A stretch of 64,000 nucleotides of DNA. Origin: Flavobacterium quisquiliarum. GTDB lineage: Bacteria > Bacteroidota > Bacteroidia > Flavobacteriales > Flavobacteriaceae. The notes under the pieces are model-generated. The model was not told where the DNA came from and searched no databases. It saw only the letters and a list, made by a program, of their open reading frames with translations. The position numbers and the translations under genes are program-made. Shown one piece after another: positions 26,819 to 36,696 of this stretch (position 1 is the stretch's first letter; every line of letters starts with the position of its first letter). The DNA is taken from NCBI RefSeq assembly GCF_019308285.1, contig NZ_WWEM01000017.1:124001-188000 (forward strand), written 5' to 3'.

Positions 26819-26913
26819 TGTCATTTCCCGAAGGGAGAAATCTTCGCAAGTAGCTCCACAAAGATTGCGTAAAGAACTTTGTTAAAGTTTTAAAATTTGA
26901 CAAATTTGACAAA
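26819..26913. repeat. Dispersed repeat, copy B, plus gttaaag inverted repeat
   Basis: 26819-26868 (tgtcatttcccgaagggaga ... aagtagctccacaaagattg) is a diverged copy of the element at 14200-14288. It is followed at 26876-26913 by aactttgttaaagttttaaa and atttgacaaatttgacaaag, an imperfect inverted repeat related to the perfect one at 33712-33745. Confidence 0.55.
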
Positions 26914-26925
26914 GAAATAGGTAAT

Positions 26926-26957
26926 AAAAAAAGCTCCAAAATTTTGGAGCTTTTTTT
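26926..26957. terminator. Bidirectional terminator between kdsB and E1 gene
   Basis: aaaaaaagctccaaaa followed directly by its exact complement ttttggagcttttttt gives a 32-base perfect palindrome with A and T tracts at both ends, suited to terminate both converging genes. Confidence 0.88.
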
Positions 26958-26976
26958 ATATCTAAAACATTCTAAA

Positions 26977-29391
26977 TTACTGGTATAAAGCAGGATATTT
27001 AGAAGGGTTAACTTCATTCATCATTTCGTAAACTTTCTCGAAAATATCTTCGGCAGAAGGTTTTGAGAAATAATCGCCATCAGTTCCGTATGCTGGTCTG
27101 TGCGCTTTTGCGGCAAGAGTCTGTGGTTTGCTGTCTAAATATTTATAAGCGTCTTGTTCTTCCAAAATCTGTTGTAAGATGTAAGCTGATGCTCCGCCAG
27201 GAACGTCTTCATCAATTACTAAAAGGCGATTCGTTTTAGCGATACTTTTCACAATATCTTTATTGATGTCAAATGGAAGTAAAGATTGAATATCAATCAC
27301 TTCACAATTGATGTCTTTTTCTGCCAATTCGCCAGCAACTTGTTGAACCAGTCTTAAAGTTGATCCATAAGAAACTAGAGTAATATCAGAACCTTCTCTT
27401 AAAGTCTCCACAACTCCTATAGGCGTTTTAAATTCACCAAAATTTAAAGGAGTTTTTTCTTTTAATCGGTATCCGTTAAGGCATTCAATAACCAAAGCAG
27501 GCTCGTCACATTCCAACAATGTGTTATAAAAACCAGCAGCTTGTGTCATATCCCTTGGAACTAAAACATGAATACCGCGAATAGCATTGATAATCATTCC
27601 CATTGGAGAACCAGAGTGCCAGATACCTTCCAAACGGTGTCCACGAGTTCTGATGATTAACGGTGCTTTTTGTTTACCAACGGTTCTATATTGTAATGTC
27701 GCTAAATCATCACTCATGATCTGAATAGCATACAATAAATAATCTAAGTATTGAATTTCTGCAATAGGACGTAAACCTCTCAATGCCATTCCGATTCCCT
27801 GACCGATAATGGTCGCTTCACGAATTCCGACGTCGGCAACACGAAGTTCTCCGTATTTTTCTTGCATTCCTTCCAAGCCTTGATTTACGTCTCCAATGTT
27901 TCCAACATCTTCACCGAAAATTAGAGTTTCAGGATATTTTGCAAATAATGCATCAAAATTATCACGAAGAATCATTCTTCCGTCTAAATCTGGTTTTGCA
28001 TTTTCTGCATATTTTGGAAGAACTTTTTCTACAGAAAATACATTTTGAGCAGATTCAGAATGCAGGTTACTGCTGAATTTTTTTTGTGTTTCAGCTATAA
28101 AATTTGTAATCCAGTTTGATAAAATTATCTTGCTGTTTGGAACTTCAATAAAACGAAGAATCTTTCTAGCATAAACCAATAATTCTTTCTTTAAAGGCGC
28201 TTTTATTGAACTTAATTCAGAAATTAATTTTTTAATTCTGTCTTTATGATTGATACTTGCTTCTGCAATCTGTTCCAATAAGTTTAAAAGATTTTTTTGC
28301 TCTTCGATAATTGGATTGATAAAGGAATTCCAAGCTTCTTTTTTAGCTTCCAAAACAAGTTTCTTTAATTCGAAATCAAGTTCTGCCAGTTCTTCAGGAG
28401 AAGCAACATTGATTGCAATCATCCATAAACGCATTTGGCGGATACAGTCAAAATCTTTTTCCCAAGCCAGTCTCTCTGCGCTTTTGTAACGTTCGTGTGA
28501 ACCAGATGTAGAATGTCCTTGCGGTTGTGTTAATTCGTTTACGTGAATTAAAACAGGTATATGTTCTTCGCGTGCAATAGCTCCGGCTCTTTCGTAAGTC
28601 GAAACCAGTTCGGCATAATCCCAGCCTTTTACTCTAAAGATTTCATAACCTTTAGCGTCTTCATCACGTTGATATCCTTTTAAAATCTCAGAAATATTTT
28701 CTTTAGTAGTTTGGTGTTTTGCGTGAACAGAAATCCCGTATTCGTCATCCCAAACACTCATTACCATTGGTACTTGTAAAACTCCTGCAGCGTTTATGGT
28801 TTCAAAAAATAAACCTTCAGATGTACTAGCATTGCCGATAGTTCCCCAAGCCACTTCATTTCCATTTACAGAAAATTTATCTTTGATGGTAATTCCATCA
28901 ACATTTCTATAAATCTTAGATGCCTGCGCTAATCCCAATAATCTTGGCATTTGTCCTGCAGTTGGCGATATATCCGAGCTTGAATTTTTTTGTTTGGTTA
29001 AGTCTTTCCAAGAACCATCTTCGTTTAAACTGTGTGTTACAAAGTGTCCTCCCATTTGTCTTCCAGCAGACATTGGGTCGAAAGCTAAATCAGTATGACC
29101 ATATAAACCGGCAAAGAACTGTTTTGCGTCCAATTCGCCAATAGCCATCATAAAAGTCTGATCGCGATAGTATCCAGAACGGAAATCCCCGTTTTTAAAA
29201 GCCTTGGCCATTGCCAGCTGCGGCACTTCTTTTCCGTCTCCGAAAATTCCAAACTTTGCTTTTCCTGTTAATACTTCTTTTCGACCTAAAAGACTACATT
29301 CACGGCTGATTACAGCAGTTCTATAGTCATTCAATACCTCAGTTTTGAAATCCTCAAATGTCAATGTAGTATTGTTTATTTCTTTTATCAT
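26977..29391 (-). CDS. Fused E1 alpha-beta 2-oxoacid dehydrogenase
   Basis: This thiamine-diphosphate-dependent E1 decarboxylates a branched-chain 2-oxoacid or pyruvate and passes the acyl group to E2. In 804 residues the alpha-like half comes first, with TPP motif TIGNASTSEGLFFETINAAG; the first motif residues are GN, not the usual GDG. The beta-like half begins near residue 470 (IFGEDVGNIGDVNQGLEGMQ, PIAEIQYLDYL, IRTRGHRLEGIWHSGSP). Separate alpha and beta subunits are the rule elsewhere; the fused form is common in Bacteroidota. Which 2-oxoacid is used is not shown here, and E2 and E3 are not in the window. Confidence 0.9.
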   Translation of the reverse strand: MIKEINNTTLTFEDFKTEVLNDYRTAVISRECSLLGRKEVLTGKAKFGIFGDGKEVPQLAMAKAFKNGDFRSGYYRDQTFMMAIGELDAKQFFAGLYGHTDLAFDPMSAGRQMGGHFVTHSLNEDGSWKDLTKQKNSSSDISPTAGQMPRLLGLAQASKIYRNVDGITIKDKFSVNGNEVAWGTIGNASTSEGLFFETINAAGVLQVPMVMSVWDDEYGISVHAKHQTTKENISEILKGYQRDEDAKGYEIFRVKGWDYAELVSTYERAGAIAREEHIPVLIHVNELTQPQGHSTSGSHERYKSAERLAWEKDFDCIRQMRLWMIAINVASPEELAELDFELKKLVLEAKKEAWNSFINPIIEEQKNLLNLLEQIAEASINHKDRIKKLISELSSIKAPLKKELLVYARKILRFIEVPNSKIILSNWITNFIAETQKKFSSNLHSESAQNVFSVEKVLPKYAENAKPDLDGRMILRDNFDALFAKYPETLIFGEDVGNIGDVNQGLEGMQEKYGELRVADVGIREATIIGQGIGMALRGLRPIAEIQYLDYLLYAIQIMSDDLATLQYRTVGKQKAPLIIRTRGHRLEGIWHSGSPMGMIINAIRGIHVLVPRDMTQAAGFYNTLLECDEPALVIECLNGYRLKEKTPLNFGEFKTPIGVVETLREGSDITLVSYGSTLRLVQQVAGELAEKDINCEVIDIQSLLPFDINKDIVKSIAKTNRLLVIDEDVPGGASAYILQQILEEQDAYKYLDSKPQTLAAKAHRPAYGTDGDYFSKPSAEDIFEKVYEMMNEVNPSKYPALYQ

Positions 29392-29579
29392 AATCTTGAA
29401 GGGTCATGTTTATGTCGCGAAATTACTTAAAAACAATCAATAATCATAATTCTTTAAACTAAATATAATTTAATTATTTGTATTTAAAATGAAAAAACAA
29501 GGTGTTTTATTTATGTTGTTTAAAGTAAAAAACGAGTATTTTTGATAATTTCGCAATATTTTGTTTAAAATTTATTTGA

Positions 29580-32405
29580 TTAAAACCATTTTCGGGTAAA
29601 AAGCGTGACTAATGTTTTTGGTGAGAAAGTGATTATAAATCGTATTTTTTCATTGTATCTAGGTTGTGAAATTTCCCATCCATTATTGGAATAAACTGGA
29701 AAATAAAGTTCAAAGTAGTCTGGAACTAGATTTAAACGTACTCCTGTATCATAAGCAAAGAACTCGCTTTGATGTTTATTTTTCATAAAACCAATGTCTC
29801 CATATAATTCTACCCAGTTCCAAACGGCATAACTGGCATTTAAAGTCGTCATCCATTGATTGGCATAGGAAGGTTCTAGTTGAGATTTAAAACCTCCTTC
29901 TGCAATTACATACTGCTGACTAAAAAAGCCTGTGCTTTCAGATCTTCCGAAAAGATTATAATCAAATAAATAATCGGTTGGTCTGTCTAAACCAAAACTA
30001 AAATAATCGGAGTTTGTTGTGTTGTATACAAAACTTCCAGCAAATAGTCTTAAATTTAGTTTACGATTATTTTGAAATAATCTTCGATATTCAATCTCTC
30101 CCGAAACCTTTCCAAATCCGCTAGAAAACTGTAAGTCGGTCATGAAATTAAAATGATCAATAAGTTCCGTTTTGGTGTTTGAATATCGTGCATTAAAAAT
30201 GGAATAATTAGGCTCGGAATTATCCGTGATATAATCGCTTGCTTCACGATTTACGATAACCTGACGAAACAAAAACTGCTGTTTTCTATTGTCTCTAAAA
30301 TCTTTTTCGCGAATACGGAAAACCACCATCGGATTTAATCTCAAATAAGTCGCATCTGGCGCATAGTGAAAATAATTTTGGCTAATAGAATAGCGGACAT
30401 TGTACAAAGTGCTGTTTCTGTAATATTCGTTCCAAGAAAAAGCAGAAGAACCAGAGAGTGTTCCTGCCTTGATAGAATACGCTGGATTTATATCAAAATT
30501 AAAAGGTTTGTCTAGAATGGTTTTGTTATGAAAACGAATTCCTGGTGTAAAACCATCGTAGTAATTATAAGTAAGTGTTGGAATGTATAAAATCTGATTG
30601 TAGAATGGATCTTCTAAATCCTTAGCAAAATTAAACTTAATTGGACGATTGGTTATAACAACACTTTTTAATGATTTCCAGTTGTTTCTCTGATTGTATT
30701 CTGGAACTTCATTATCGTAGTTTATAACAATTTTATCAGCATTTTTTCTTTCAAATTCGTAAACAGAATCTTTTGTTTTAGGTTCGATCCATTCTTTAAA
30801 AACGATTTTATTTTTCTTCAATCCGTAAATAGGAATGGGAGCATAAATTCCTGTTTTGTTTTTAATTGAAAAAGTGACACTATCGGCTGTTCTTGAAACA
30901 TGCGAAAATTTATAATCAATAATATCCCTCGAGTCAATTATAGTATTGAAAAACCAGTCTATCTTTTTTGAACTTTTTTGAGTCAAGATTTTTTCAAAAT
31001 CATAACGATTTGTCTGTTGGCTTTTGTTGAGATTATAAAACTGTTTTACGCTTTCAGGAACAATATTATGGTTTAAATAATCATCCAGATAGCTCAAGCT
31101 TAAACCTGCTCTATATTTACTTGCGATTTGTTCGTTGAATTTGATTAAAGTATTTTTAGGATCTCCCAATGGCTGATCTAGGTTTTTACGAGCCATAAGC
31201 ATATAATAATAGCTGTACTGTTCGTTAAAAGTTAAATTGGTGATATTATAACTTTTAAAAAGTTTCATATCCGAAAGCCTGCCCAGCATTTTTTTATCCA
31301 GATGATTTAGTTCCATATATTTCATCATGGCATAAATCTGTATTGCATCGTAAACCCAATTGTCTTTTCGGGAATCCATACGAAGACTGTTTTTGAGATA
31401 ATTGTTCAAAAATGTTTTTAGAAACTGAATTTCAAACATAAAATCATCCGAAAACGGACTTATAAAAGAAGGCAGCTGATTTAATCCATAAAAAGGATTT
31501 CGATCATAATCGGCCTGTGAAACTGTGATTTTCTCGTGCGGATATTGACCAACAAAATCAGATGCAAAAGAAACTACACGATCAATAATTATAGCTTTCT
31601 GAATTTCGTCGATTTTTTTGTTTTTCAAATTGGTTTCCACTTCAACTAAACCATTGTCATAAGTTCTAAAGGAACTTTGTTTTTCAATATAAAGACTGAA
31701 ATCGGTTCTGTTTTTTCCAGAAAAGGAATAAATAATGTAATCGTTGTTTGAAACGTCTTTAGAAACCGAATTCAAATCGGTTGTAATAGAATACGAATTA
31801 GGGATTTTAATTTCAACTTCGTAATCTGTCGCAGCATTAGCAATATCATCTAAGTTGAAATTGTTGTATTTTATGAAGCTATGATTTTCGAAACGAGCAG
31901 GGCTTAAAAACCAATTTTTAAGCTCCATTCCACCATTTTGATCAAAACCAAAATGAGTGAATTTATCATTAGGAATTTTAGCAATATAAGTAAGATGGAG
32001 ATCGATTTTTTCGCCCGGAAGCAGTTTTTGACTTAATTTAACAATTATAAAATCAGGATCTTTCTCGTTTCTTTCCCATTCAAGAGCCATCGTATCAGTA
32101 AGACTCAAAATAGTAGTTTTCCCTCTGTCAGCAGCTTTAGCTAAATGAAAACCTCTATAAAATTCATCCGAAAAACGTTTTGCTAATGGTGTATTTTTAT
32201 CTGCAAAAGCATTATTCCAATCATTTAAAACTATAGAAGTTAAAGTATCTTGTGAAACGTTGTGATACGTAATATCCTGTTTTACATTCAGTGTTTTAAG
32301 TTCGAGATTTACCGCCACTTCCATCTTAGAAAGATGTTGTGCTGAAAGTTTTATTGAAAACAATAAAACTATAATCGGACAAATAATTTTAAAAAACAAT
32401 TTCAA
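29580..32405 (-). CDS. M1-peptidase-like protein without visible zinc site, fused to a barrel
   Basis: The protein has 941 residues with signal peptide MKLFFKIICPIIVLLFSIKL ending SAQ. The N-terminal part (about 25-500) has an M1 aminopeptidase-type layout: a beta-sandwich start, then the GLNQLPSF region where M1 enzymes carry GGMEYP-like residues. Where HExxH is expected I read FEIQF (324-328), and the downstream W-x-x-E-G site is NWVYDA (349-354). By eye both zinc histidines and the third ligand are missing. The C-terminal part (about 600-941) is strand-rich and ends with an aromatic strand (LVTLFTRKWF), as in outer-membrane barrels. It may bind peptides at the surface instead of cutting them. 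Confidence 0.7.
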   Translation of the reverse strand: MKLFFKIICPIIVLLFSIKLSAQHLSKMEVAVNLELKTLNVKQDITYHNVSQDTLTSIVLNDWNNAFADKNTPLAKRFSDEFYRGFHLAKAADRGKTTILSLTDTMALEWERNEKDPDFIIVKLSQKLLPGEKIDLHLTYIAKIPNDKFTHFGFDQNGGMELKNWFLSPARFENHSFIKYNNFNLDDIANAATDYEVEIKIPNSYSITTDLNSVSKDVSNNDYIIYSFSGKNRTDFSLYIEKQSSFRTYDNGLVEVETNLKNKKIDEIQKAIIIDRVVSFASDFVGQYPHEKITVSQADYDRNPFYGLNQLPSFISPFSDDFMFEIQFLKTFLNNYLKNSLRMDSRKDNWVYDAIQIYAMMKYMELNHLDKKMLGRLSDMKLFKSYNITNLTFNEQYSYYYMLMARKNLDQPLGDPKNTLIKFNEQIASKYRAGLSLSYLDDYLNHNIVPESVKQFYNLNKSQQTNRYDFEKILTQKSSKKIDWFFNTIIDSRDIIDYKFSHVSRTADSVTFSIKNKTGIYAPIPIYGLKKNKIVFKEWIEPKTKDSVYEFERKNADKIVINYDNEVPEYNQRNNWKSLKSVVITNRPIKFNFAKDLEDPFYNQILYIPTLTYNYYDGFTPGIRFHNKTILDKPFNFDINPAYSIKAGTLSGSSAFSWNEYYRNSTLYNVRYSISQNYFHYAPDATYLRLNPMVVFRIREKDFRDNRKQQFLFRQVIVNREASDYITDNSEPNYSIFNARYSNTKTELIDHFNFMTDLQFSSGFGKVSGEIEYRRLFQNNRKLNLRLFAGSFVYNTTNSDYFSFGLDRPTDYLFDYNLFGRSESTGFFSQQYVIAEGGFKSQLEPSYANQWMTTLNASYAVWNWVELYGDIGFMKNKHQSEFFAYDTGVRLNLVPDYFELYFPVYSNNGWEISQPRYNEKIRFIITFSPKTLVTLFTRKWF

Positions 32406-32483
32406 GTATGGCGCAAGGTTTATCAGATATACTTAAGTTACGTACATAAAGTTACTTCGGATTTTTGTAAAAATAACATAAAA

Positions 32484-32507
32484 AAAGCTGTTTAAAAAAA
32501 CAGCTTT
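32484..32507 (-). terminator. Terminator after the LOG-family gene
   Basis: On the minus strand AAAGCTGTTT pairs with AAACAGCTTT around a four-base loop, followed by a T run. It lies about 115 bases after the LOG stop and 80 bases before the M1-like gene start. Confidence 0.75.
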
Positions 32508-32623
32508 CAATTTTTACGATATTTAATACAATTTAACCTTATAAGTCATGTAAGTGTATTTGAATTACACTGCTTTAACGGCAAACTTGCAATTTCTTAT
32601 ATTAGTATTTAGGTTGATAATAT

Positions 32624-33352
32624 TTAGAAATTCGGACTCAAATCGTATTTCTTGTAGAATTTGTCTAAAACATCTACTACTTCATCTTCTGTGTCAACGA
32701 TCTTAAACAAGTTCAGATCTTCTGGACTTACAGTATGCATTTTCTCCACCAGAACTGTTTTGACCCATTCGATTAAGCCAGACCAAAATTCTACTCCCAC
32801 CAAAATGATTGGGAATTTTCCAATTTTTTTCGTCTGAATCAAAGTGATCGCTTCGAACATTTCGTCCAAAGTTCCAAAACCACCCGGCATCACCACAAAA
32901 CCTTGAGAATATTTTACGAACATTACTTTTCTCACAAAGAAATAATCGAAATTTAGGTTTTTATCGTGGTCAATATAAGGGTTAAAATGCTGTTCAAAAG
33001 GTAGTTCGATATTTAAACCAACCGAAGTTCCACCACCTAAGTGAGCGCCTTTGTTACCAGCTTCCATAATTCCTGGGCCACCGCCCGTAATTACGCCATA
33101 ACCCGCTTTACTTATTTTGTAAGCAATTTTCTCTGCCAATTGATAGTATTTATCGTCTGGTTTTGTTCTAGCCGATCCAAAAATCGAAACACACGGACCA
33201 ATTCTACCCATTGCTTCATAACCATTTACAAACTCGGACATAATTTTAAAAATTGCCCAGCTGTCATTGGTTCTAATTTCATTCCACGTTTTTTGCTTCA
33301 AACGGTCCTGAATTACTTTATCTTCATCATTATCAAAATCTTCTAATCTCAT
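32624..33352 (-). CDS. LOG-family nucleotide phosphoribohydrolase-like protein
   Basis: The protein has 242 residues. The LOG (lonely guy) family motifs are clear: GGGPGIMEA (90-98) and PGGFGTLDE (156-164), with FGSAR (59-63) at the nucleotide-binding loop. Members hydrolyse nucleoside 5'-monophosphates, such as cytokinin ribotides, to base and ribose 5-phosphate. Older annotation calls them lysine decarboxylases, without support. An N-terminal extension of about 50 residues precedes the core. It is a single gene ending before a terminator. Confidence 0.9.
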   Translation of the reverse strand: MRLEDFDNDEDKVIQDRLKQKTWNEIRTNDSWAIFKIMSEFVNGYEAMGRIGPCVSIFGSARTKPDDKYYQLAEKIAYKISKAGYGVITGGGPGIMEAGNKGAHLGGGTSVGLNIELPFEQHFNPYIDHDKNLNFDYFFVRKVMFVKYSQGFVVMPGGFGTLDEMFEAITLIQTKKIGKFPIILVGVEFWSGLIEWVKTVLVEKMHTVSPEDLNLFKIVDTEDEVVDVLDKFYKKYDLSPNF

Positions 33353-33402
33353 TTTAGGTATTTTAATTTATTAAGTTATTCAATTTATGTTTTTAGCGTA
33401 GT

Positions 33403-33490
33403 CGAAGTCAGGAGCTTATTCCTGCTGTCCGCTATATCTTTTGCTGTGAACCCCACAGCAAAAGGATGTCGCTCCCATCAGGGCTAGGGC
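33403..33490. repeat. Dispersed intergenic repeat (ctgtccgctatatctttt type)
   Basis: The element runs gaagtcaggagcttattcct, then ctgtccgctatatctttt, a hairpin of cttttgctgtg (33438-33448) with cacagcaaaag (33454-33464), then gatgtcgctcccatcagggc and tagggcagttgg. From memory, near-identical elements are scattered between genes in flavobacterial genomes. The rest of 33353-33754 holds no gene. Confidence 0.6.
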
Positions 33491-33711
33491 AGTTGGTTTT
33501 AAATAAACACTTGGTTTAATCGAAACAGTTTTTCCTAAAGAGCCTGAATTTTTCAAAAAAAGCGGATACTAAATTAACACTTTTTTCCAGAATTGTTATG
33601 GAAAACGGGAATTATAATCTAAATCTAATGTTGCGATAACGATAAAATTTAGTTTTTAGATTCATTATCAGAGGTGTAGTTTACCCAGTGTTATGAAGCT
33701 TTTAGATGTAA

Positions 33712-33745
33712 ATCTTTGTCAAAGTTTCAAAACTTTGACAAAGAT
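33712..33745. repeat. Perfect 16-bp inverted repeat downstream of uvrA
   Basis: atctttgtcaaagttt (33712-33727) is the exact reverse complement of 33730-33745 with a two-base spacer. It follows the uvrA stop on the minus strand and may end its transcript, though the T run is weak. It is related to the sequence at 26876-26913. Confidence 0.7.
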
Positions 33746-33754
33746 GGATTTGTT

Positions 33755-36586
33755 TTACTCAAGTTCTTTTTTCAAAAACTTAGCCGTATAACTTTTTTTA
33801 TTCTTAGCAACTTCTTCCGGAGTTCCTTTGGCAACCAATTGTCCGCCACCTTTTCCGCCTTCAGGACCAATATCGATGATATAGTCAGCAAGTTTGATTA
33901 CGTCCATATTATGTTCGATTACCAAAATCGTATTTCCTTTATCAACCAATTTATTGATTACTTCCATCAAAACACGAATGTCTTCAAAATGCAATCCTGT
34001 TGTAGGTTCGTCCAAGATATAAAAAGTATTTCCAGTATCTTTTTTAGACAATTCGCCAGCTAGTTTAATACGCTGTGCTTCTCCGCCAGAAAGTGTTGTA
34101 CTTTGCTGGCCCAGCGTAATATATCCTAAACCAACATCTTGAATCGTTTTTATTTTTCTGTAAATTTTCGGAATATTTTCGAAAAAAGGAACTGCCTCAT
34201 CAACCGTCATATCCAAAACATCCGAAATAGATTTTCCTTTGTATCTAATTTCCAATGTTTCTCTGTTAAAACGTTTCCCTTGACAGGTTTCACATTCTAC
34301 ATAAACGTCCGGTAAAAAGTTCATTTCGATGGTTCTTACTCCAGAACCTTCACAAGTTTCACATCGTCCGCCTTTTACGTTAAAACTGAAACGTCCTGCT
34401 TTATAACCTCGAATCATGCTTTCTGAAGTCATCGTAAACAGATTTCTGATTTCGGAAAAAACTTCGGTATATGTCGCTGGATTTGAGCGTGGTGTACGTC
34501 CAATCGGACTTTGGTCGATATCAATAACTTTGTCAATATGTTCTAAACCTTCAATCTTTTTATAAGGTTGTGGTTTTTTTACGCCATTAAAATAATAGGC
34601 ATTCAGAATCGGGTAGAGGGTTTCGTTTATCAAAGTCGATTTTCCGCTTCCGGAAACTCCAGTAACGCAAACAAGCTGTCCCAACGGAATTTCTATAGAA
34701 ACATTTTTAAGATTGTTTCCAGTTGCACCAGTTAGTTTTAAGAATTTACCGTTTCCTTTTCGTCTTTCTTTCGGAATATCAAATTTCATTTTACCATTCA
34801 GATATTGAGCGGTAATGGTGTTTGATTTTAAAGTTTCTTTTGGAGTTCCAATGCTAATGATTTCGCCACCATATTTTCCGGCTTTTGGGCCAATATCAAT
34901 TACATAATCAGCCGTTTCGATCATGTCTTTATCGTGTTCTACTACGATAACCGAGTTTCCAATATCACGTAATTGTTCTAAAGACTGAATCAGTTTTTCG
35001 TTGTCTCTTTGGTGTAAACCAATACTCGGTTCATCCAAAATATATAAAACTCCAACTAACTGAGAACCAATTTGTGTTGCTAATCTGATACGTTGTGCTT
35101 CTCCTCCAGAAAGCGATTTTGAACTTCGGCTTAAAGCCAAATAATTCAAACCAACATTCATTAAGAAGTTCAAACGGTCTTTGATTTCTTTTACAACCTC
35201 AGAAGCAATCAAAAGCTGTTTGTCAGTCAAATGGCTATTCAAATCTTGAAACCATGCTGTTAAATCTGAAATATCCATATCACACAATTCCGTGATATTT
35301 TTTTCATTTACTCTAAAAAATAAAGCTTCTTTTTTAAGACGGGAACCATCACAAACCGGACATGGAATTTCGTCCATAAAATCTTTTGCCCATCGTTTGA
35401 TACTAGTTGTAGCACTTTCATCATATTGATTTTTGATGAAATTTGAAATCCCTTCAAAATCAATTTTGTATTCTCTGGTTACACCAAGATCTTTTGAGTT
35501 GACGGCAAATTTATCTTTTCCGCCATACAAAATCATGGTCATGGCTTCTTCGGGAATCTTCTCGATTGGATCGGTAATTTTGAATCCGAATTTTTCTCCA
35601 ATGGTTTCCAGTTGTTTGAAAATCCAAGAAGATTTATATTCGCCAAGTGGAGCAAAACCACCACTTTTTATAGATAATTTCGGATTTGGAATAATCTTTT
35701 TTACATTGATTTCATGAACCGTTCCTAATCCGTTGCAATGCGGACAAGCTCCTTTTGGTGAGTTAAAAGAAAATAAATTCGGTTCCGGATTTTGATAAGA
35801 TATTCCAGTTGAAGGACACATTAAATTTCGGCTGAAATAACGAACTTCATTAGAATCCTGATCTAAAATCATCAGGACATTTTCACCATGATGCATGGCA
35901 GTATTGATGCTTTCAGCCAATCTTTTCTGATTGTCAGGTGTATCTTCAATCTGCATTCTGTCTACCACAATTTCAATATCGTGTGTTTTGTAACGATCCA
36001 ATTTCATTCCAGAGACCAAATCCTGAACTTCGCCATTTACACGAACTTTTAAAAATCCTTGTTTTGTAATTTGCTGGAATAATTCGGCATAATGTCCTTT
36101 TCTCGCTTTAATAACCGGAGCCAAAATATTGATTCGTTTTCCTTTATAATCTTGAATAATCAGATCTTTAATCTGCTCATCAGAATACGAAACCATTTTT
36201 TCGCCTGTGTTATAACTGTATGCATCAGCACCACGAGCGTATAAAAGTCTAAGGAAATCGTAAATTTCAGTAATGGTTCCAACAGTCGAACGCGGACTTT
36301 TGCTGGTTGTTTTTTGTTCAATGGCAATTACTGGCGAAAGTCCGTCAATTTTATCAACATCAGGACGTTCCAATCCACCAAGGAATTGTCTGGCGTATGC
36401 CGAAAAAGTTTCAACATAACGACGCTGGCCTTCAGCATAAATGGTATCAAATGCCAAGGATGATTTTCCCGAACCCGATAAACCAGTGATTACAACCAGT
36501 TTTTCACGCGGAATAGAAATGTCTATATTTTTAAGATTATGAACTCTTGCACCAAGAACTTCAATAGTATTGTCTTTTTCTAACAT
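33755..36586 (-). CDS. uvrA: Excinuclease ABC subunit A
   Basis: UvrA is the damage-recognition ATPase of nucleotide excision repair. The protein has 943 residues from the ATG at 36586 ([20 protein letters not shown]); the TTG four codons upstream is less likely. Two ABC cassettes are present: Walker [10 protein letters not shown] and GVSGSGKST, with two [16 protein letters not shown] signatures. The second zinc finger is complete (CETCEGSG to CETCQGKR). The first is partial: CPST replaces the first CxxC and CPHC remains. The middle UvrB-binding region ([15 protein letters not shown]) is present. It is a single gene. Confidence 0.95.
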   Translation of the reverse strand: MLEKDNTIEVLGARVHNLKNIDISIPREKLVVITGLSGSGKSSLAFDTIYAEGQRRYVETFSAYARQFLGGLERPDVDKIDGLSPVIAIEQKTTSKSPRSTVGTITEIYDFLRLLYARGADAYSYNTGEKMVSYSDEQIKDLIIQDYKGKRINILAPVIKARKGHYAELFQQITKQGFLKVRVNGEVQDLVSGMKLDRYKTHDIEIVVDRMQIEDTPDNQKRLAESINTAMHHGENVLMILDQDSNEVRYFSRNLMCPSTGISYQNPEPNLFSFNSPKGACPHCNGLGTVHEINVKKIIPNPKLSIKSGGFAPLGEYKSSWIFKQLETIGEKFGFKITDPIEKIPEEAMTMILYGGKDKFAVNSKDLGVTREYKIDFEGISNFIKNQYDESATTSIKRWAKDFMDEIPCPVCDGSRLKKEALFFRVNEKNITELCDMDISDLTAWFQDLNSHLTDKQLLIASEVVKEIKDRLNFLMNVGLNYLALSRSSKSLSGGEAQRIRLATQIGSQLVGVLYILDEPSIGLHQRDNEKLIQSLEQLRDIGNSVIVVEHDKDMIETADYVIDIGPKAGKYGGEIISIGTPKETLKSNTITAQYLNGKMKFDIPKERRKGNGKFLKLTGATGNNLKNVSIEIPLGQLVCVTGVSGSGKSTLINETLYPILNAYYFNGVKKPQPYKKIEGLEHIDKVIDIDQSPIGRTPRSNPATYTEVFSEIRNLFTMTSESMIRGYKAGRFSFNVKGGRCETCEGSGVRTIEMNFLPDVYVECETCQGKRFNRETLEIRYKGKSISDVLDMTVDEAVPFFENIPKIYRKIKTIQDVGLGYITLGQQSTTLSGGEAQRIKLAGELSKKDTGNTFYILDEPTTGLHFEDIRVLMEVINKLVDKGNTILVIEHNMDVIKLADYIIDIGPEGGKGGGQLVAKGTPEEVAKNKKSYTAKFLKKELE

Positions 36587-36670
36587 AATTTTGAGCAAAA
36601 CGCAAAGTTACCACTTTGATTTGTTCTTTTAGTGCTCGATAGCAAAACTTTATGTTACAATTAGTAACAA

Positions 36671-36696
36671 AAAACGCTAGTATAAACTAGCGTTTT
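36671..36696 (-). terminator. Terminator containing the fic stop codon
   Basis: On the minus strand AAAACGCTAG pairs with CTAGCGTTTT around a six-base loop and runs into further T. The TAG stop of the Fic gene (36687-36689) is part of the stem. Confidence 0.85.

Noticed and set aside
33403..33490. CRISPR array or riboswitch
   Set aside because: Only one unit with a single hairpin is present, with no repeat-spacer series and no known riboswitch core.
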